NCBI RefSeq assembly: GCF_947242115.1
Contig: NC_074720.1
Coordinates: 14,287,145 to 14,351,144, forward strand
From: Biomphalaria glabrata
Taxonomy: Eukaryota; Mollusca; Gastropoda; Planorbidae
Length of the DNA: 64,000 nt
Reading direction: 5' to 3'
Numbering within the stretch: position 1 is the stretch's first letter; each line of letters starts with the position of its first letter. Below are positions 12,466 through 23,400 of the stretch, piece after piece. A program made the position numbers and the translations under genes. The notes under the pieces are model-generated. The model worked only from the letters and a program-made list of their open reading frames with translations, searched no databases and was not told where the DNA came from.

Positions 12466-12995
12466 CTGATACCCGGTTTAAAGATTTCTTCATACGAGTG
12501 GTCATTAACATTGTTGTTTGATTTCTGTTTGAACACATTTGTTTCGTCAATTTCTTCTTTTTCAATTTTTATTTCATTTTTCAGTTCAAGAGTAAAATCT
12601 GGTTTTTCATCAGTCAAAATTCTAAGAGTTTGTTTATCTAACAACAGTGATAGCAAAACATTTTCATTTATTTCTTGTTTTTCAATTTTAATGTCACTTT
12701 TGAATTGATGAGTAAAGTCTTGCTTTATATCAGTTGATGATTTATGGTTTTTTTCTGTTGAAAGTGTTGAAGCTGTTTCATCAATATCTTCCATTTCCAT
12801 TTTTATTCCACTTTTTAGATGAGTAGCAAAATCTTGCTTTTTATCTGCTGATAGTTTATGAGATTGTTTTTCTGTTGAATGTGTCATTGATGTTTTATTG
12901 ATATCTTCACTTTCACTTTTCATTGTTATTTTAAGATCTTGCTCATTGTGGGACATAATTAAATTCTTGTTTCTTAAATGTTGTTTACAATTTTC
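12466..12995 (-). CDS. First coding exon of the decayed zinc-finger paralogue, still open
   Basis: A start codon at 12956 opens 163 codons that end at a splice donor (CAG|GTTAGT; last exon base 12466). Upstream of the ATG there is an acceptor (TTACAG|GAAAATTG; exon start 12995), matching the layout of the other two genes. The protein is four tandem acidic repeats of about 45 residues. Cores include IKMEMEDIDE, IKIEKQEINE and IKIEKEEIDE, each separated by a TEK/DKQ...LSTD segment. The exon leaves the donor in phase 2, whereas the two other genes leave it in phase 0, so it could not join a paralogous finger exon in frame. This fits loss of function. Confidence 0.6.
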
Positions 12996-12999
12996 CTGT

Positions 13000-14229
13000 A
13001 ACTAAAAACAAGATAAACATTATCAATTCAAAAAGACAAACAAAATGTATGATAAGTTTGCTATTTAAATGATACTAATTTTAATAAATTAAAGTGCATA
13101 TATTTAACTTAAATTTAACTATTACTAGCCTTGTTTAGAATCTACAGCTGAAACAACTTTAAAGTAGCAGGGAACAGAAAGTGACTTCAAATTAAAAGAA
13201 TTTGAATTATAGATCAACAATGGATATAACTGAATTTTATATGGAATGCCTACAAAGTTATTTCCTTTGTTAGTGAAGTCCTCAAACCTGAGGTCATTTG
13301 GTATTATATATTATATGTTTCCTCCTGATTCTTTAATATTGTTGACAAAGTGTTTGCCAACAGCTTAAGGAGTTTTTTATTGTTGTTGTTGACATTTTAC
13401 TACAATGCTGTACAATGTCATTCCAATTGTAAGAGATAAAATGTGTATTTACACTTCAAAAAATTACGACTTAACAGTTCAATTAATCCATTCAGTTAAG
13501 AACTTAGAAAATAGTGATATAGTTAGTAATAGTGATTACTACAATTTACACATCTGGTGTATGCATGACAGTGATAGAGAGAGGAAAGAGGTATCAAAAA
13601 GCTTATATTAAATCAGAAAGAAGAAGGGTAGGTTCAGGAGAGGTGCATTTTTTAAAGCATTATGATATATATATTATAATATTATAAAAAGCTTAAAAAA
13701 AGAAAAGCATTTTAGGTTTCAAAAGAGATGGAGGAACATATGATGCATAGCCAAAGCTACCTAGGAAGGTACAACTATAATTGGGGTGGGCATTTCATAA
13801 AAAAATGTTTTTCAATTATTTTTTTTACAATTATAGATTACCATAACATTTGTATTTAAAAAGTCTATCGTCTTATTTCTCTTTGAAAATAAAATAATAG
13901 GAATCTGCTGAACATAGATCTGATGGACATATTCATAAGGGGCACAGGAGGATTAAGCTGCTAAATATTGGCCACATCATCTATGATGGCAGTAGTGTGA
14001 CATGAGTTACAAACACAGAAAAAAGATATGATGGAGCATATTATAAGAATAGTTACAATAAATCAATATCTTAAAGTTAGAGATATATTCCCTCCCTCCC
14101 TCCCTAAAAATTCATCTCAGGTGTAAAAAGAAAATGACTGAGTGAATTTGAACATTAGAACAATCATACTAATACTCTTACACAGCTCTGCATTATTCTT
14201 ATGATTTATGAACTGCTTAAACACCTTTT
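13000..14229. other. No gene recognised
   Basis: AT-rich. The 5' untranslated part and promoter of the decayed zinc-finger gene would lie here or beyond, but nothing specific can be pointed to. A CCCTCCCTCCCTCCC run lies at 14090-14104. Confidence 0.4.
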
Positions 14230-14799
14230 TCATCCATATTCCTGATTTTTTTTCAGGTTTAAAATTGTTTGAATTAAAAATATACGTATATATATATATA
14301 TATATTTAATATTAAAAAGCATATTTACTTGTGACCTGTCAAAACCAACATGTTTTAAATTGGTGAAAGCCTCAGGTTTGCAGACAGACAACTGTTGTTG
14401 GTGTCTTTTTAAAAACCCGCAAAGCCAATCTTTTCCAGCAATTTTGGTTTTAGTGTTGAATCTGTGCTTTATGCCTAAATTTGTGGCAAACTCATAGGCC
14501 AATTTACGGATGTCAAGAGGGCTTAATCTGAAGACCGATTGCTCCATTTTAGTAATAATATCCACTAAGTCCAATTCCTCTGCTTCACTAAAATCTCTCC
14601 TAAAACGTCCAAGTATGATGGATCCAGGCTTTTGAACTTTGGAGTCTCTGTGTCGCCTTAATGTTTTGGGAGGAATGTTGAATTTTTTAGATGTAGTTTT
14701 AAGTGACACACCATCATTAAGAGCTGTTAAAGCTTCTGTTAAATTCTGAGCTCCATAAGAAGCCCTTTGAGTTTTTCTCTGGTAATTTCTCACCATTCT
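14230..14799 (-). CDS. Pogo/Tigger-like transposase N-terminal region, truncated
   Basis: The protein starts MVRNYQRKT, the typical start of pogo-group (Tc1/mariner superfamily) transposases and of host proteins derived from them. Residues about 15-55 form a psq-type helix-turn-helix (EALTALNDGVSLKTTSKKF then IPPKTLRRH). Residues about 75-150 match the CENP-B/Tigger second DNA-binding region (LSPLDIRKLAYEFA, then KDWLCGFLKRH). The DDE catalytic domain is missing: after GFDRSQVNMLF the frame runs into a TA microsatellite. An acceptor (TTTCAG|AGAATGG) precedes the ATG at 14796, and a possible donor (CAA|GTAAAT) follows codon 156. It could thus be an exon of a domesticated gene. The simpler reading is a 3'-truncated transposon copy, because VNMLF continues the family consensus past that donor. 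Confidence 0.65.
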   Translation of the reverse strand, partial: RMVRNYQRKTQRASYGAQNLTEALTALNDGVSLKTTSKKFNIPPKTLRRHRDSKVQKPGSIILGRFRRDFSEAEELDLVDIITKMEQSVFRLSPLDIRKLAYEFATNLGIKHRFNTKTKIAGKDWLCGFLKRHQQQLSVCKPEAFTNLKHVGFDRSQVNMLFNIKYIYIYIRIFLIQTILNLKKNQEYG

Positions 14800-15156
14800 C
14801 TGAAATAAAATAGGAAAACAATATTTTAGATGATGTACTTTTTATATTTAAAAAAACAACAACACATCCTAATATATCAGTTAAAGTTAGATAGATCTTA
14901 ATCCACAACATCAAACTAAAAAATGTATTTAAATGCAATATTTCTAAGATCATAGCCAAATAACTTAAAGCAGCAAAAAAAATATAGTGTTGATCTACTA
15001 AGAATTATAATCTAACATTTATATCTATAAAATGTATGCATATATACTTATTTCTTGTATTTAAAAAAATTCTGAACATAACTTGATCTAGAAGATTTAA
15101 TCTTTATTCTAGATCTAAATTTATATCCAATTTTAATTTAGTAAATTTCCGATTGG
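14800..15156. other. No gene recognised
   Basis: AT-rich sequence. If the transposase exon above is spliced, the preceding exon would be here or further right, but none is visible. Confidence 0.35.
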
Positions 15157-15412
15157 AGGCGTGGTGTCTGAGTGGTAAAGAGCTTGGCTTCTGAACCGCA
15201 AGATCCTGGGTTTGAATCCTCGTGATGACTGGGATTTTTTATTTTGGCTTCTTTAATGAACCAGATCTAATGGTTACCTGACATTAAAAGGAAAAGTAAT
15301 GGGGGTTGGTCATTGTTCTGGCCACATGACACCCTCGTTAACCGTGAGCCACAAAAAAGATGCCTTATAGACCACATAGTCTGAATTGGGAATTTTACTT
15401 TCTTACTTTTAA
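15157..15412 (+). mobile_element. SINE family A
   Basis: This is a well-preserved copy. The A box is TGTCTGAGTGGTAAAGAG and the B box is GGGTTTGAATCCTCG, followed by GACTGGGATTTTTTA. The tail has GGGGGTTGGTCATTG, CACATGACACCCTCGTTAAC and AGCCACAAAAAAGATG. It is tRNA-derived, with no introns or CCA end, so it is not a tRNA gene. Confidence 0.85.
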
Positions 15413-15812
15413 ATTTCACATTATCCTTTTATTATAACAAGTTTTCACCAAAGGAACAGGGGGTTTCATGACCCAAAATCGAGAGAAGTACTACTTCTTG
15501 CCCCAAATATGCTGTTCACAATAAAAACAGCTTCAAAACATTTGAATCTAATAATATTTAATTTAGATCAATATTTTGTTTACCCATTGCTATGGAGTGT
15601 TTGTTTCTATGGTGACGGTGGGAGGATGTTAGCAATTGGTTGTGAATGATGCAAGATAAGTGGCACTGTCGTCATTGGGCTTAGTTAGGACAGACGACTA
15701 CGGAACACAAGACTGAAAGGATTTGTAATTGTAGAGAGTTTTGTTAAAATTCATTAAATTACATTATATAAGTGTACTAAATTTATTTTATCTCATAGCA
15801 ACTTGAGTTTGT

Positions 15813-17675
15813 ATATGAGTGTTTCTCCAGTACTGGTATTAAAAAGTGTCACATTAGGTCAAAAATTAAAATGGAAGTTTTTGGTTTCATTTAAGTGTAT
15901 TCATTTCTTCACCCGATTGTATTTTAAGAATTTATCAATAGAAAATGAATTGGAATACATACATTTCCTCAGCAGTGTTGGCAAAAGGGGTACCCACTAT
16001 TGCATTTCAGGTGCAATACCGGGACACCATTGATGATTAAAGTACAACTAACTGAAAATTTGCTTGCTTTCTTAGCATAATTTGAATGTTTCTATTGTAT
16101 TAAGCAGCTAGATAGAGAAATTGAAGTTTTTGAGCACTTACATAATGTTTGCGCTCAATTTAAAAAATGGGACACCGTAGCACCTGTAACACTACTGGTA
16201 AAAGTTTTTAAATAAGATTTTTTATAAGAAAATAGAATTTATGCTATACTTGCATTGTAGCTAAATATATCTAATAGGCTATTATTAGCAGCAATATCTC
16301 AACAATAATTCAAGCATTTATTATAACATAACTATTATATCACAAGATGTTGCGTGTGCTACAACGGGACACCCAAATGAAATATATAGGGTTTTTTTTG
16401 TTAATACATGCTGAAATACAATTTTTTCAAAGTCTGTAAATACATTACCAATTATTCTTTTATCAATGATTCACAAAATAGTTTTCTATAACCACAAATG
16501 AATGTACTAGACCTTTGTGTGTGTGTGTTCAATAATCATTTAAAAATATATTAGACATAACTGCCTCAAATATGACCTAATCATAGACTAAAGCAGCTTT
16601 ATAACTTTCAATGCACCAAGAACAAGATCCAAAACTAGATTTACATGTAAATTGAAATATAGATTAGATTTAAATCTACACAATACCTTTATCTAGATCA
16701 AGACTTGTTTAGTGTTTAGTGAAGCACCACAGACAATGATAAAACAATATGGTTTACATTAACTTAGATTAAAAAATAGTATTCTATGTATTTTAGATCA
16801 AACTTGAGAATAATAAGCTTAATTCTCATTATAATTCAAAACTTTGGTGAGAAAACTACTTATATCTAGATCTCTGAGATTTTCTGGTATCATTCAACAT
16901 GAGGCGTTTCGGGTGCTACAATGAAAAAATATGGGACACCATGTCTATTAATGTCTCCTGTTAATTACTATGTAGCCTTTTCCCAAGAAAATGGAGCTTA
17001 TTGTGTACTAAGCAGTATCAGAGATACCATTAAGTAATTCTCATCTCATTAACAACTTTGTTTAAAAAAATATTGTTCTTTTTGTTAAGAGCGTTTGAGG
17101 TGCTTCACCTGGGACACCAAGATCTATTTTACTAAAATTATATAAATTTGTACAGTTTTAAAGAAAAATTACACTGTGTAAATTAATCATAGATGCTTTT
17201 AGTAACAGAGACACAATTGGGAGCAGAATCCTTTACTTTGTTTACAATTGATAAAGGTTTAAAATTTCAAGTAAAGTGGGACACCATGTGATGCACCTGT
17301 GACACATTTTTTACGGCGACATCTAAGTAATACCAAAGTAACTATAAAATAAAAAGATATAGATAAAACAATAACATTATATTGTTAACCTATTTCAACA
17401 AAAATGTCTGTTCAATAATCTTTGCTTTTAGTTGAATATTACTTCAACCTAAGCCTGGTATTCCATGTTACATCAAAATTTGCCATTTTGTGCACTATTT
17501 CACACATTTTCTACAATTTAAAAATTCCACAATGCACCTTTCAAGCTCAAAATATCACAATTTATAGATAAACCATTTCTAAGTGAAATGAAAAGAAAAT
17601 TGTGACATTTTAATAAGAAGTTTTTGAGTTATAGACTTTTTTCTTTTGTCACCAGTACTGGAGAAACACTCATAT
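15813..17675. mobile_element. Unclassified element with 24-bp perfect inverted ends and GGGACACC boxes
   Basis: Bases 15813-15836 (ATATGAGTGTTTCTCCAG then TACTGG) are the exact inverse of 17652-17675. The ends contain the palindrome CCAGTACTGG. TA is present on both sides of TGAGTG/CACTCA, which would suit a Tc1/mariner-type TA target. Inside, GGGACACC occurs in one orientation at 16021, 16169, 16366, 16933, 17111 and 17278, usually after a G(T/C)GCTACAA- or GCACCTG-like stretch. No transposase is visible, so this is a non-autonomous element of about 1.86 kb. The family is not recognised. Confidence 0.75.
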
Positions 17676-18245
17676 ATATATATTATAATAAAAGTTATAT
17701 ATATATAATATTTAGTATCTTTCAAAAAGAAGTTACTCAAGTCACTCTTAAAAGGTTTTATAAGTAAAAATATAATATGCCTACAGCGGTTTTGTTGTCT
17801 ACCAGGAGTAGTCAACAGTCCTCAATGACACCATATTATAATCATATAATGCATTTATAGTTTTTATACCCATGAAGCCTTTTATTTTTAATTCTTAATA
17901 GCTTAGGGGAACAAGATTAAAATGATACATTAAACTAGATCCTAGATCTAGTCCTAGATCTAGAATGTGTAGAGTGTAGATCTATATCATATATATAAAT
18001 CTGGATTAAAATTAAATATTAAATTCAATAAGATGAAAAAGTGTTATAATGTTATAAGTAAAGAGAATGTGTGAATATAAAAATAGTTTGAATGAAGATA
18101 GAATAGCTGCTAGTTACTCATAGTCATACCCTAGAATCTAGATTCTAGTAAGTACTATATATATAATATATAAGTCTAAGTCACTCTAAGTAGTACTAGT
18201 CTAGATTCTAGATATCTAGCACTAGCGGCTACTACTAGCTAGATC
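17676..18245. other. AT-rich DNA with dense CTAG/AGATCT palindromes
   Basis: No gene. From about 17930 to 18240, CTAGATCTAG-type palindromes recur densely. The same pattern returns at 21.6, 35.7-36.8 and 60.6-61.1 kb. Confidence 0.55.
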
Positions 18246-18510
18246 TTATCTTACTGATCTTAGTATCTTAATTCTTATCTTATATAATACAGAGTTTTAC
18301 AGACGTTACTTCAAAAAAGAAGATGATTACATCCTACGCGTCATGCATTTAGTCATGCATATTAACCAATCACTGGACAATGACTTAAATTCTGCCAAGT
18401 CACTGGTTAACACTAAGTGACTAAGTGGTTTTCCTGGCTAGCTTTGTTATTTAGGCAACCCATTCCATGCTGCTCTATGATGAATAGCACTACGGAAGAA
18501 GATTCTAATC
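18246..18510 (-). repeat. LINE-like 3' end repeat, third copy
   Basis: It shares the TTATCTTATATAATACAG left end, GCATTTAGTCATGCATATTA and GGTTTTCCTGGCTA blocks with the copy at 7.15 kb. It extends further right, with CATTCCATGCTGCTCTATGA and ACGGAAGAAGATTCTAATC. Confidence 0.6.
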
Positions 18511-18990
18511 ACTGAATCAGTATAAAATAAAAATATTAATAGATTTTTAAAGAAAAAAACAAGAAATGAAAAGATCTAAATCTAGTAGAATAGATCTACC
18601 AATATCACACGCTGCTAAATTAATACCCTAGTCCTAGTCCTAGTCCTAGTTAAGACTAAGTAGTTTCAAGTTTGAAATGACAGTTCAAGATCTAAGTCAC
18701 AGAAACACGATATCTATATAGGTCCGTGATCTACTCTAGATCACTTTATCACAAGGAAGTACTTTTCTTCATCGAAAATGTCTTTCGCAAAATATAGATA
18801 TATATATATTAAATCTAGCGGGTGGGCCTTTTGCCCGAGGACAACCTGCTCTAAATTTTGTTAGTTCGCATGAATTCCGATCTATTAAAATGTTAGACCC
18901 ATTTGACAGTGGCGTCACTAGGGTTGGTGTCACCCAGTGCGGTAAGCTCAGGGTGTCACCACCTCCCTCAAGGAAATAAAAAATCTCCCC

Positions 18991-19260
18991 ATAAAAAACA
19001 ACAACTATTGTTTTTAGCGGCCCCCGTAAGGGGAAAAAGCCGCTATTAGGTTTGTGCAAAATGTCCGTCTGTCCGTCTGTCACACTCAGATCTCGAAAAC
19101 TAGAAGAGATATGAAAAATATTATTTCATCATTAAATCCGGCTTGAAAAGTTTAGGTGCAACGGCTACTTTTGGTTTTCTAAAAGCAAACCGTTTAATTT
19201 ATAAAATTAATTATGCAAGCGATTTTTTCATAAAAATACACTAATTCTAAAACAATTACG
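18991..19260. repeat. Hairpin-ended repeat, first copy
   Basis: It starts with TAGCGGCCCCCGTAAGGGGA followed by AAAAGCCGCTA, which can fold into a stem (TAGCGGC/GCCGCTA plus CCCC/GGGG). It continues with GTCCGTCTGTCCGTCTGTC and a TCTCGAAAACTAGAAGAG block. A second copy sits at 36.86 kb with the same hairpin and a similar length of shared sequence. The family is not identified. Confidence 0.65.
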
Positions 19261-19639
19261 TAAATGTAAGGGAGGCAATGTTACAATATGCTAACAAAGA
19301 TGGACAATTTTTGTGTATTTTCAGTATCACTAAGTCAAATATATTTTTAAAATGTACAGGAAATGTTTACAACAAATACAAATAATAGTTAAAGACGTTT
19401 TTTCTGGTCAACTAGCTGCTAAAATTAAAAGAAAACATTTCTGTTTGTTTATAAAGGCTAATAATGCACTTTGTATGTAAATATCACGCACATTTTTTTA
19501 AATGGACTTTTTATGCAGCGATTTTCGTGCAGTAGCGTAACGTCGCAACATGATCAGGTGCTAAACCAATTCCTTAAACTTTTTTTAAAAATCAGATTTT
19601 ATTTATTTTTTGTTTAGTGCCCCCATCCGAATAAAAGAA

Positions 19640-20730
19640 GCTTATTTTTGTGCGTTTTGTCTGTTGGTCGGTCTGTCCGTCACGATTAGATTTAAAAAAC
19701 TAGAACTCTAAAAGCTATTGAAAATCTGATTTACCCTTTAATGTTCCTCCCATAACATCTCAATAGTTTTAAGTATCTAAAATTGATTGTTCCGGATTTT
19801 TTTGTGCAAAACTAATCAACGCCAACAAATGTTTGTTTGCTCTTCTAACTTATATTACATTCAATTTCCATGCTTAAACGTTGCAAAAACACATTATCAA
19901 TAATATGTTGTTCCGTTTTTATGTAATAGCATATTATGCTAAATCATAATCTCTATACTGACTTATATTTCATTAAGTGTAAAAATGTTCCGGATATTGT
20001 TTTATAAAACATGAATTATGCCTAATGATTGTTTGAAATCGCATAAGGCTTTTAAAAAAAGTATTTTACTAGAATTGATTACTGAAAATTACTTTTTAGA
20101 CATTTAATTTTCTTGTAAAACATAACATAGAAGTTTTGTAATCGATAAAGAAAGTTCCGGATTTTGTTTCTTACAAATCGTCGCCAGAAATTTCCGAATT
20201 TATTTAAAAATCTACTAACGCCAAATAATTGTTTGAACTCCCTCTTCTAATTAATAAACAAATAATCTTCTCATTTACGAAATAATGTTTTTACGGATTT
20301 TTATGAAAAATATTTTAACTCACTACTCTCTTACAGTACATTTAACTTTCTACCTAAAACATTAAAAAATCTAATTATCGTTAATATTATGTTCCGATTT
20401 TTAAGGAAAACAGAATCCAAACACCAAAGTAAGGTATGAAAATCTCTCCACGTGGCTGTAGTACATCTAATTTTTATACGAGACCATCCAAAAAATTTAA
20501 TTAACGGTATTACATTTATCTGAAATTCTCTTTTTCTTTTACTATTTATACAAACATCCGGAACAATCTATTATATAAACTTTTCAATTGTGTTCATACC
20601 TAAAAATTATTGCGATGTTTTGAAACGTAAAATAAAGGTTAATCAATTTTTAATAACTTTTAGTTGTTTTTTTTATATCAAGATAACGGACAGACCGACT
20701 GACAGACAAAACGCAAAAACAATGTGGCTT
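19640..20730. repeat. Foldback element with ~35-bp arms and internal GTTCCGGATT motifs
   Basis: The left arm GCGTTTTGTCTGTTGGTCGG continuing into TCTGTCCGT (to 19680) is matched in inverse by 20686-20720 with one or two differences. The 1-kb interior repeats a GTTCCGGAT(T) core near 19790, 19988 and 20155, with weaker forms at 19910, 20290 and 20393, and an inverted form near 20560. It has no coding capacity and is probably a non-autonomous DNA element. Confidence 0.65.
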
Positions 20731-20754
20731 TGATCCTTTTTAAAAAATATCTAT

Positions 20755-21560
20755 TAGAACTCAGTGCACCAATGTCTATGAACCCTCGTTAAATATCTCG
20801 TGTAAATAAAGACATTTTTTTTTTATGGTACCGGTATACTAGCCTATTGTGAGGTAATGGAATTTTTTTTCTTTGACGTCATATGAATGGACTCTTTAAA
20901 TGTAATGTTAAAAGAACGCACTCGGTGCACCAATGTCTATTAACCCTCGAAAAAATTGCTTGTATTAATGAAAACATATTTTAGTCTAACTAAGCCGTGT
21001 GACGTAGTGTTTTTTTTTTCCTTTGACGTCACATGGAATGAATTCTTTAAATGAAATGTTAAAAGAACGCACTCGGTTCACCAATGTCTATGAACACTCG
21101 AGAAATGGCTCGTGTTGATAAAGGTAATTTTTAGTCTAGCTAGGCCTTGTGACGTAGTGTTTTTTTTCCTTTGACGTCATATGGAATGAATTCTTTAAAT
21201 GAAATGCTAAAAGAACGCACTCGGTGCACCAATGTCTATGAACACTCGATAAAAGGCTCGTAATGATGAAGGCGATTTTTATTCTAGCTAGGCCGTGTGA
21301 CGTAGTTTTTTTTTTCCTTTGACGTCATATGGAATGAATTCTTTAAATGAAATGCTTAAAGAACGCACTCGGTGCACCAAAGTCTATGAACACTCGATAA
21401 ATGGCTCTTATAGATGAAGGCGATTTTTAGTCTAGCTAGGCCGTGTGACGTAGTGTTTTTTTTTTCCTCTGACGTTATATGGAATTAATTCTTCAAATGA
21501 AATGAAAAAAGAACTCGGTATAGTAATGTTTATTAAGCCTCGTTATGTGACTCGCGTTTA
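20755..21560. repeat. Tandem array, ~150-bp unit, about six copies
   Basis: The landmark CTCGGTGCACCAATGTCTAT recurs at about 20760 (diverged), 20918, 21069, 21217, 21365 and 21511 (diverged), a 148-158 bp period. Each unit also holds a T-run followed by TTTGACGTCATATGGAAT, so a TGACGTCA palindrome (the CRE/ATF core) occurs once per unit in the central copies. The outer copies are more decayed than the inner ones, as expected for an array homogenised from its centre. Confidence 0.85.
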
Positions 21561-21907
21561 AGAAAGGAATGATATCTTGACTTAGATCTAATCTAGATTT
21601 TTTAAACTAGATCTAGATTTTTATTACAGTATATCTAGATCTGGATTTATATTCTAATTAAAATTATTTTAGAGTCTAGATCTAGAATTTCTAGATCTAG
21701 TTTAGACTAAAATAGACTAGATTAAGATGTAGAATTTCAATTTCTAAACTTAAAGTGTAAAAAAAAAGTGTAGATTTTCATTTCCAAACGTTTTGATCAA
21801 TATTGTAATGTTTTAATATACTAAAACTAATCTACTATTTTTTTATTAAATTTAAATTTAAATTTACGGCAAATGAATCTTTGAAACATTATTACTTTTG
21901 ACCATCG

Positions 21908-22255
21908 GATGGCTGCCTGGTCGTGCGGTTTGCGCGCTGGACTGTCGTTCAGATTTACGGATGGCCCAGGGTTCAAACCCTGCCCGCTCCCATCCCCCGT
22001 CGTCCTGCGGGAGGTTTGGACTAGGAAGTAATTATCTTCAACTTTGAAGGAACATCCGAAACGTGTAAAACATTTTACATCAAAATTAAATCACCTCTTG
22101 AATATTATTTGCGAATATGCAGATCCGACAGGGATCCGACTTCGACGGGGGCCGCCTCTGAGTTTGTGTAACACAAACTCTCTTTGTAATCTTGTTTATT
22201 ATTATTATTGTTTCTTTATGTTGGATAATAAAATTGTAAGTTAATTAATTGATTA
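21908..22255 (+). mobile_element. SINE family B, good copy
   Basis: The tRNA-like head reads GCTGCCTGGTCGTGCGGTTT with B box GGGTTCAAACCCTGCCCG. Then follow GTCGTCCTGCGGGAGGTTTG, a TTTGAAGGAACATCCGAAAC block, GTTTGTGTAACACAAACTCT (a small inverted repeat) and a TTATTATTATT tail. This copy is more complete than those at 4.6 and 37.7 kb because it has an extra GATCCGACAGGGATCCGACT segment. Confidence 0.85.
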
Positions 22256-22659
22256 GTTACACCCGTAAATGGTTTTCAATTCTTTTTTAAAATGTCATTG
22301 AATGACATTCTATCATAAAGTGATTACATAAATTTAAAATGTACACGTATTTGAGAAACATTGAGTTCAACATTTTTATTAGAGAATATTTAAGAGCTCC
22401 TTACGGAAAAGGTTTTAAATTAAACTAGTGTTTCTCAGCTGCTTCCGAAAAGGCAAATGAAGCGCTGAACAGGTTTACGTCCTTTGAAACATCGTCGAGC
22501 AAAGACTGAAATAACTAGAAAGGATGTTGTTCAGTTTTGTGGATTAAAAAAAGAAGTTAAGTTTGATAGCTCTGGAAAATAGTAATCGCATAAGGCACCT
22601 CGCAACAATATGTCTAGATTCAGCGACATGTCTAAAGCAAATCAAGTAGTTGTGTCACA

Positions 22660-23400
22660 ATAGACTCTGGAACTCTACAACATCGAGACGGATATGAGAT
22701 TAGGGTTATCCCCATTTATTGTAGCCATCGACGATGACGATTTTTCAGACGACATAGCATTACTTTGAAATACATTTAAATGTATACACGAGATGACAGA
22801 TAAAGACGCCTTCAAAGTTATGCGTATTGGGTGCACGTTACCCAAAACCCCTATCAACTTTGGTCATACAGATCTTGAACAAATAGAAATGTTAACCTAT
22901 TTAGTAACTGTTATCACAAGCAATGAAGTTGCATATCATGGTGTTGCAAATCAGATTTGAAAGCAGGAGCCGTCTTTCAAAAAGTACGGCCTTTCTGAAC
23001 AAACAAATTAATTAGCCTAGATTTTAAAGTCCACGTACTCAATACAACCATTTTCCCAACGGCCACCTACGCTTTAAGACGTGGAACTGAAATGAGGCTG
23101 AGCAGTGATGGGTGAGAAGAATCCTGAGAATAACATACCGAGATAGAGAAATCTATTCCCGCACATTCGCCGTCTAAGGAAAGTGGCGACTGAATGTCAA
23201 TGGACATTTGTGAGACACATCACTAGACAAGACGAAACACGTTTACCAAGGTCAGCCTTAACATGAAATCCGAAAAGAGGAACGCAAAATCAAGGCGTCA
23301 CATCTTTTTAGAAGGAAACTGGCTGTGAAAATCGCCTAATACTGATTTCTGGGGAGAGAGCTTGCAGCCCTATGCCTCGAAAAGCGCGCGAGGGGCTTAA
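22660..23400 (+). mobile_element. LINE fragment, decayed C-terminal half of the reverse transcriptase protein
   Basis: Broken frames read LSPFIVAIDDDDFSDDIAL (the region leading to the reverse-transcriptase active site), then KVMRIGCTLPKTPINF. Further on come RRLRKVATECQWTFVRHITR and QDETRLPR, the conserved RRxxWxGHxxRxxxxRLP region of many molluscan LINEs. The 3' part ends near a C-terminal arginine-rich tail. Many stops, so an old copy, inside the 18.9-23.8 kb element. Confidence 0.7.

Larger units (their letters stand above)
9751..12995 (-). pseudogene. Decayed C2H2 zinc-finger gene, third paralogue of the cluster
   Basis: The first coding exon (12466-12995) is open and carries the N-terminal repeat module of the two other zinc-finger genes. 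Below it, on the minus strand, I can read scattered zinc-finger remnants: KLFPCEICKIEL near 11316-11362, TGEKQNQC near 11280, TGGKLYDC near 11190-11215, YKCPVCF near 11098-11124, and HLSVHSDEKSINCELC near 9751-9860. They lie in different frames with stops between them, so the finger exon no longer encodes an array. A family A SINE and a LINE reverse-transcriptase fragment sit inside the decayed exon. This is a host gene relic. It is still possible that the first exon is spliced to something else. Confidence 0.75.

Noticed and set aside
15157-15240. tRNA-like A and B boxes here and at 1.5, 21.9, 32.2, 37.7 and 52.2 kb
   Set aside because: They belong to SINEs: the boxes continue into family-specific tails, and no full cloverleaf can be drawn for a functional tRNA.
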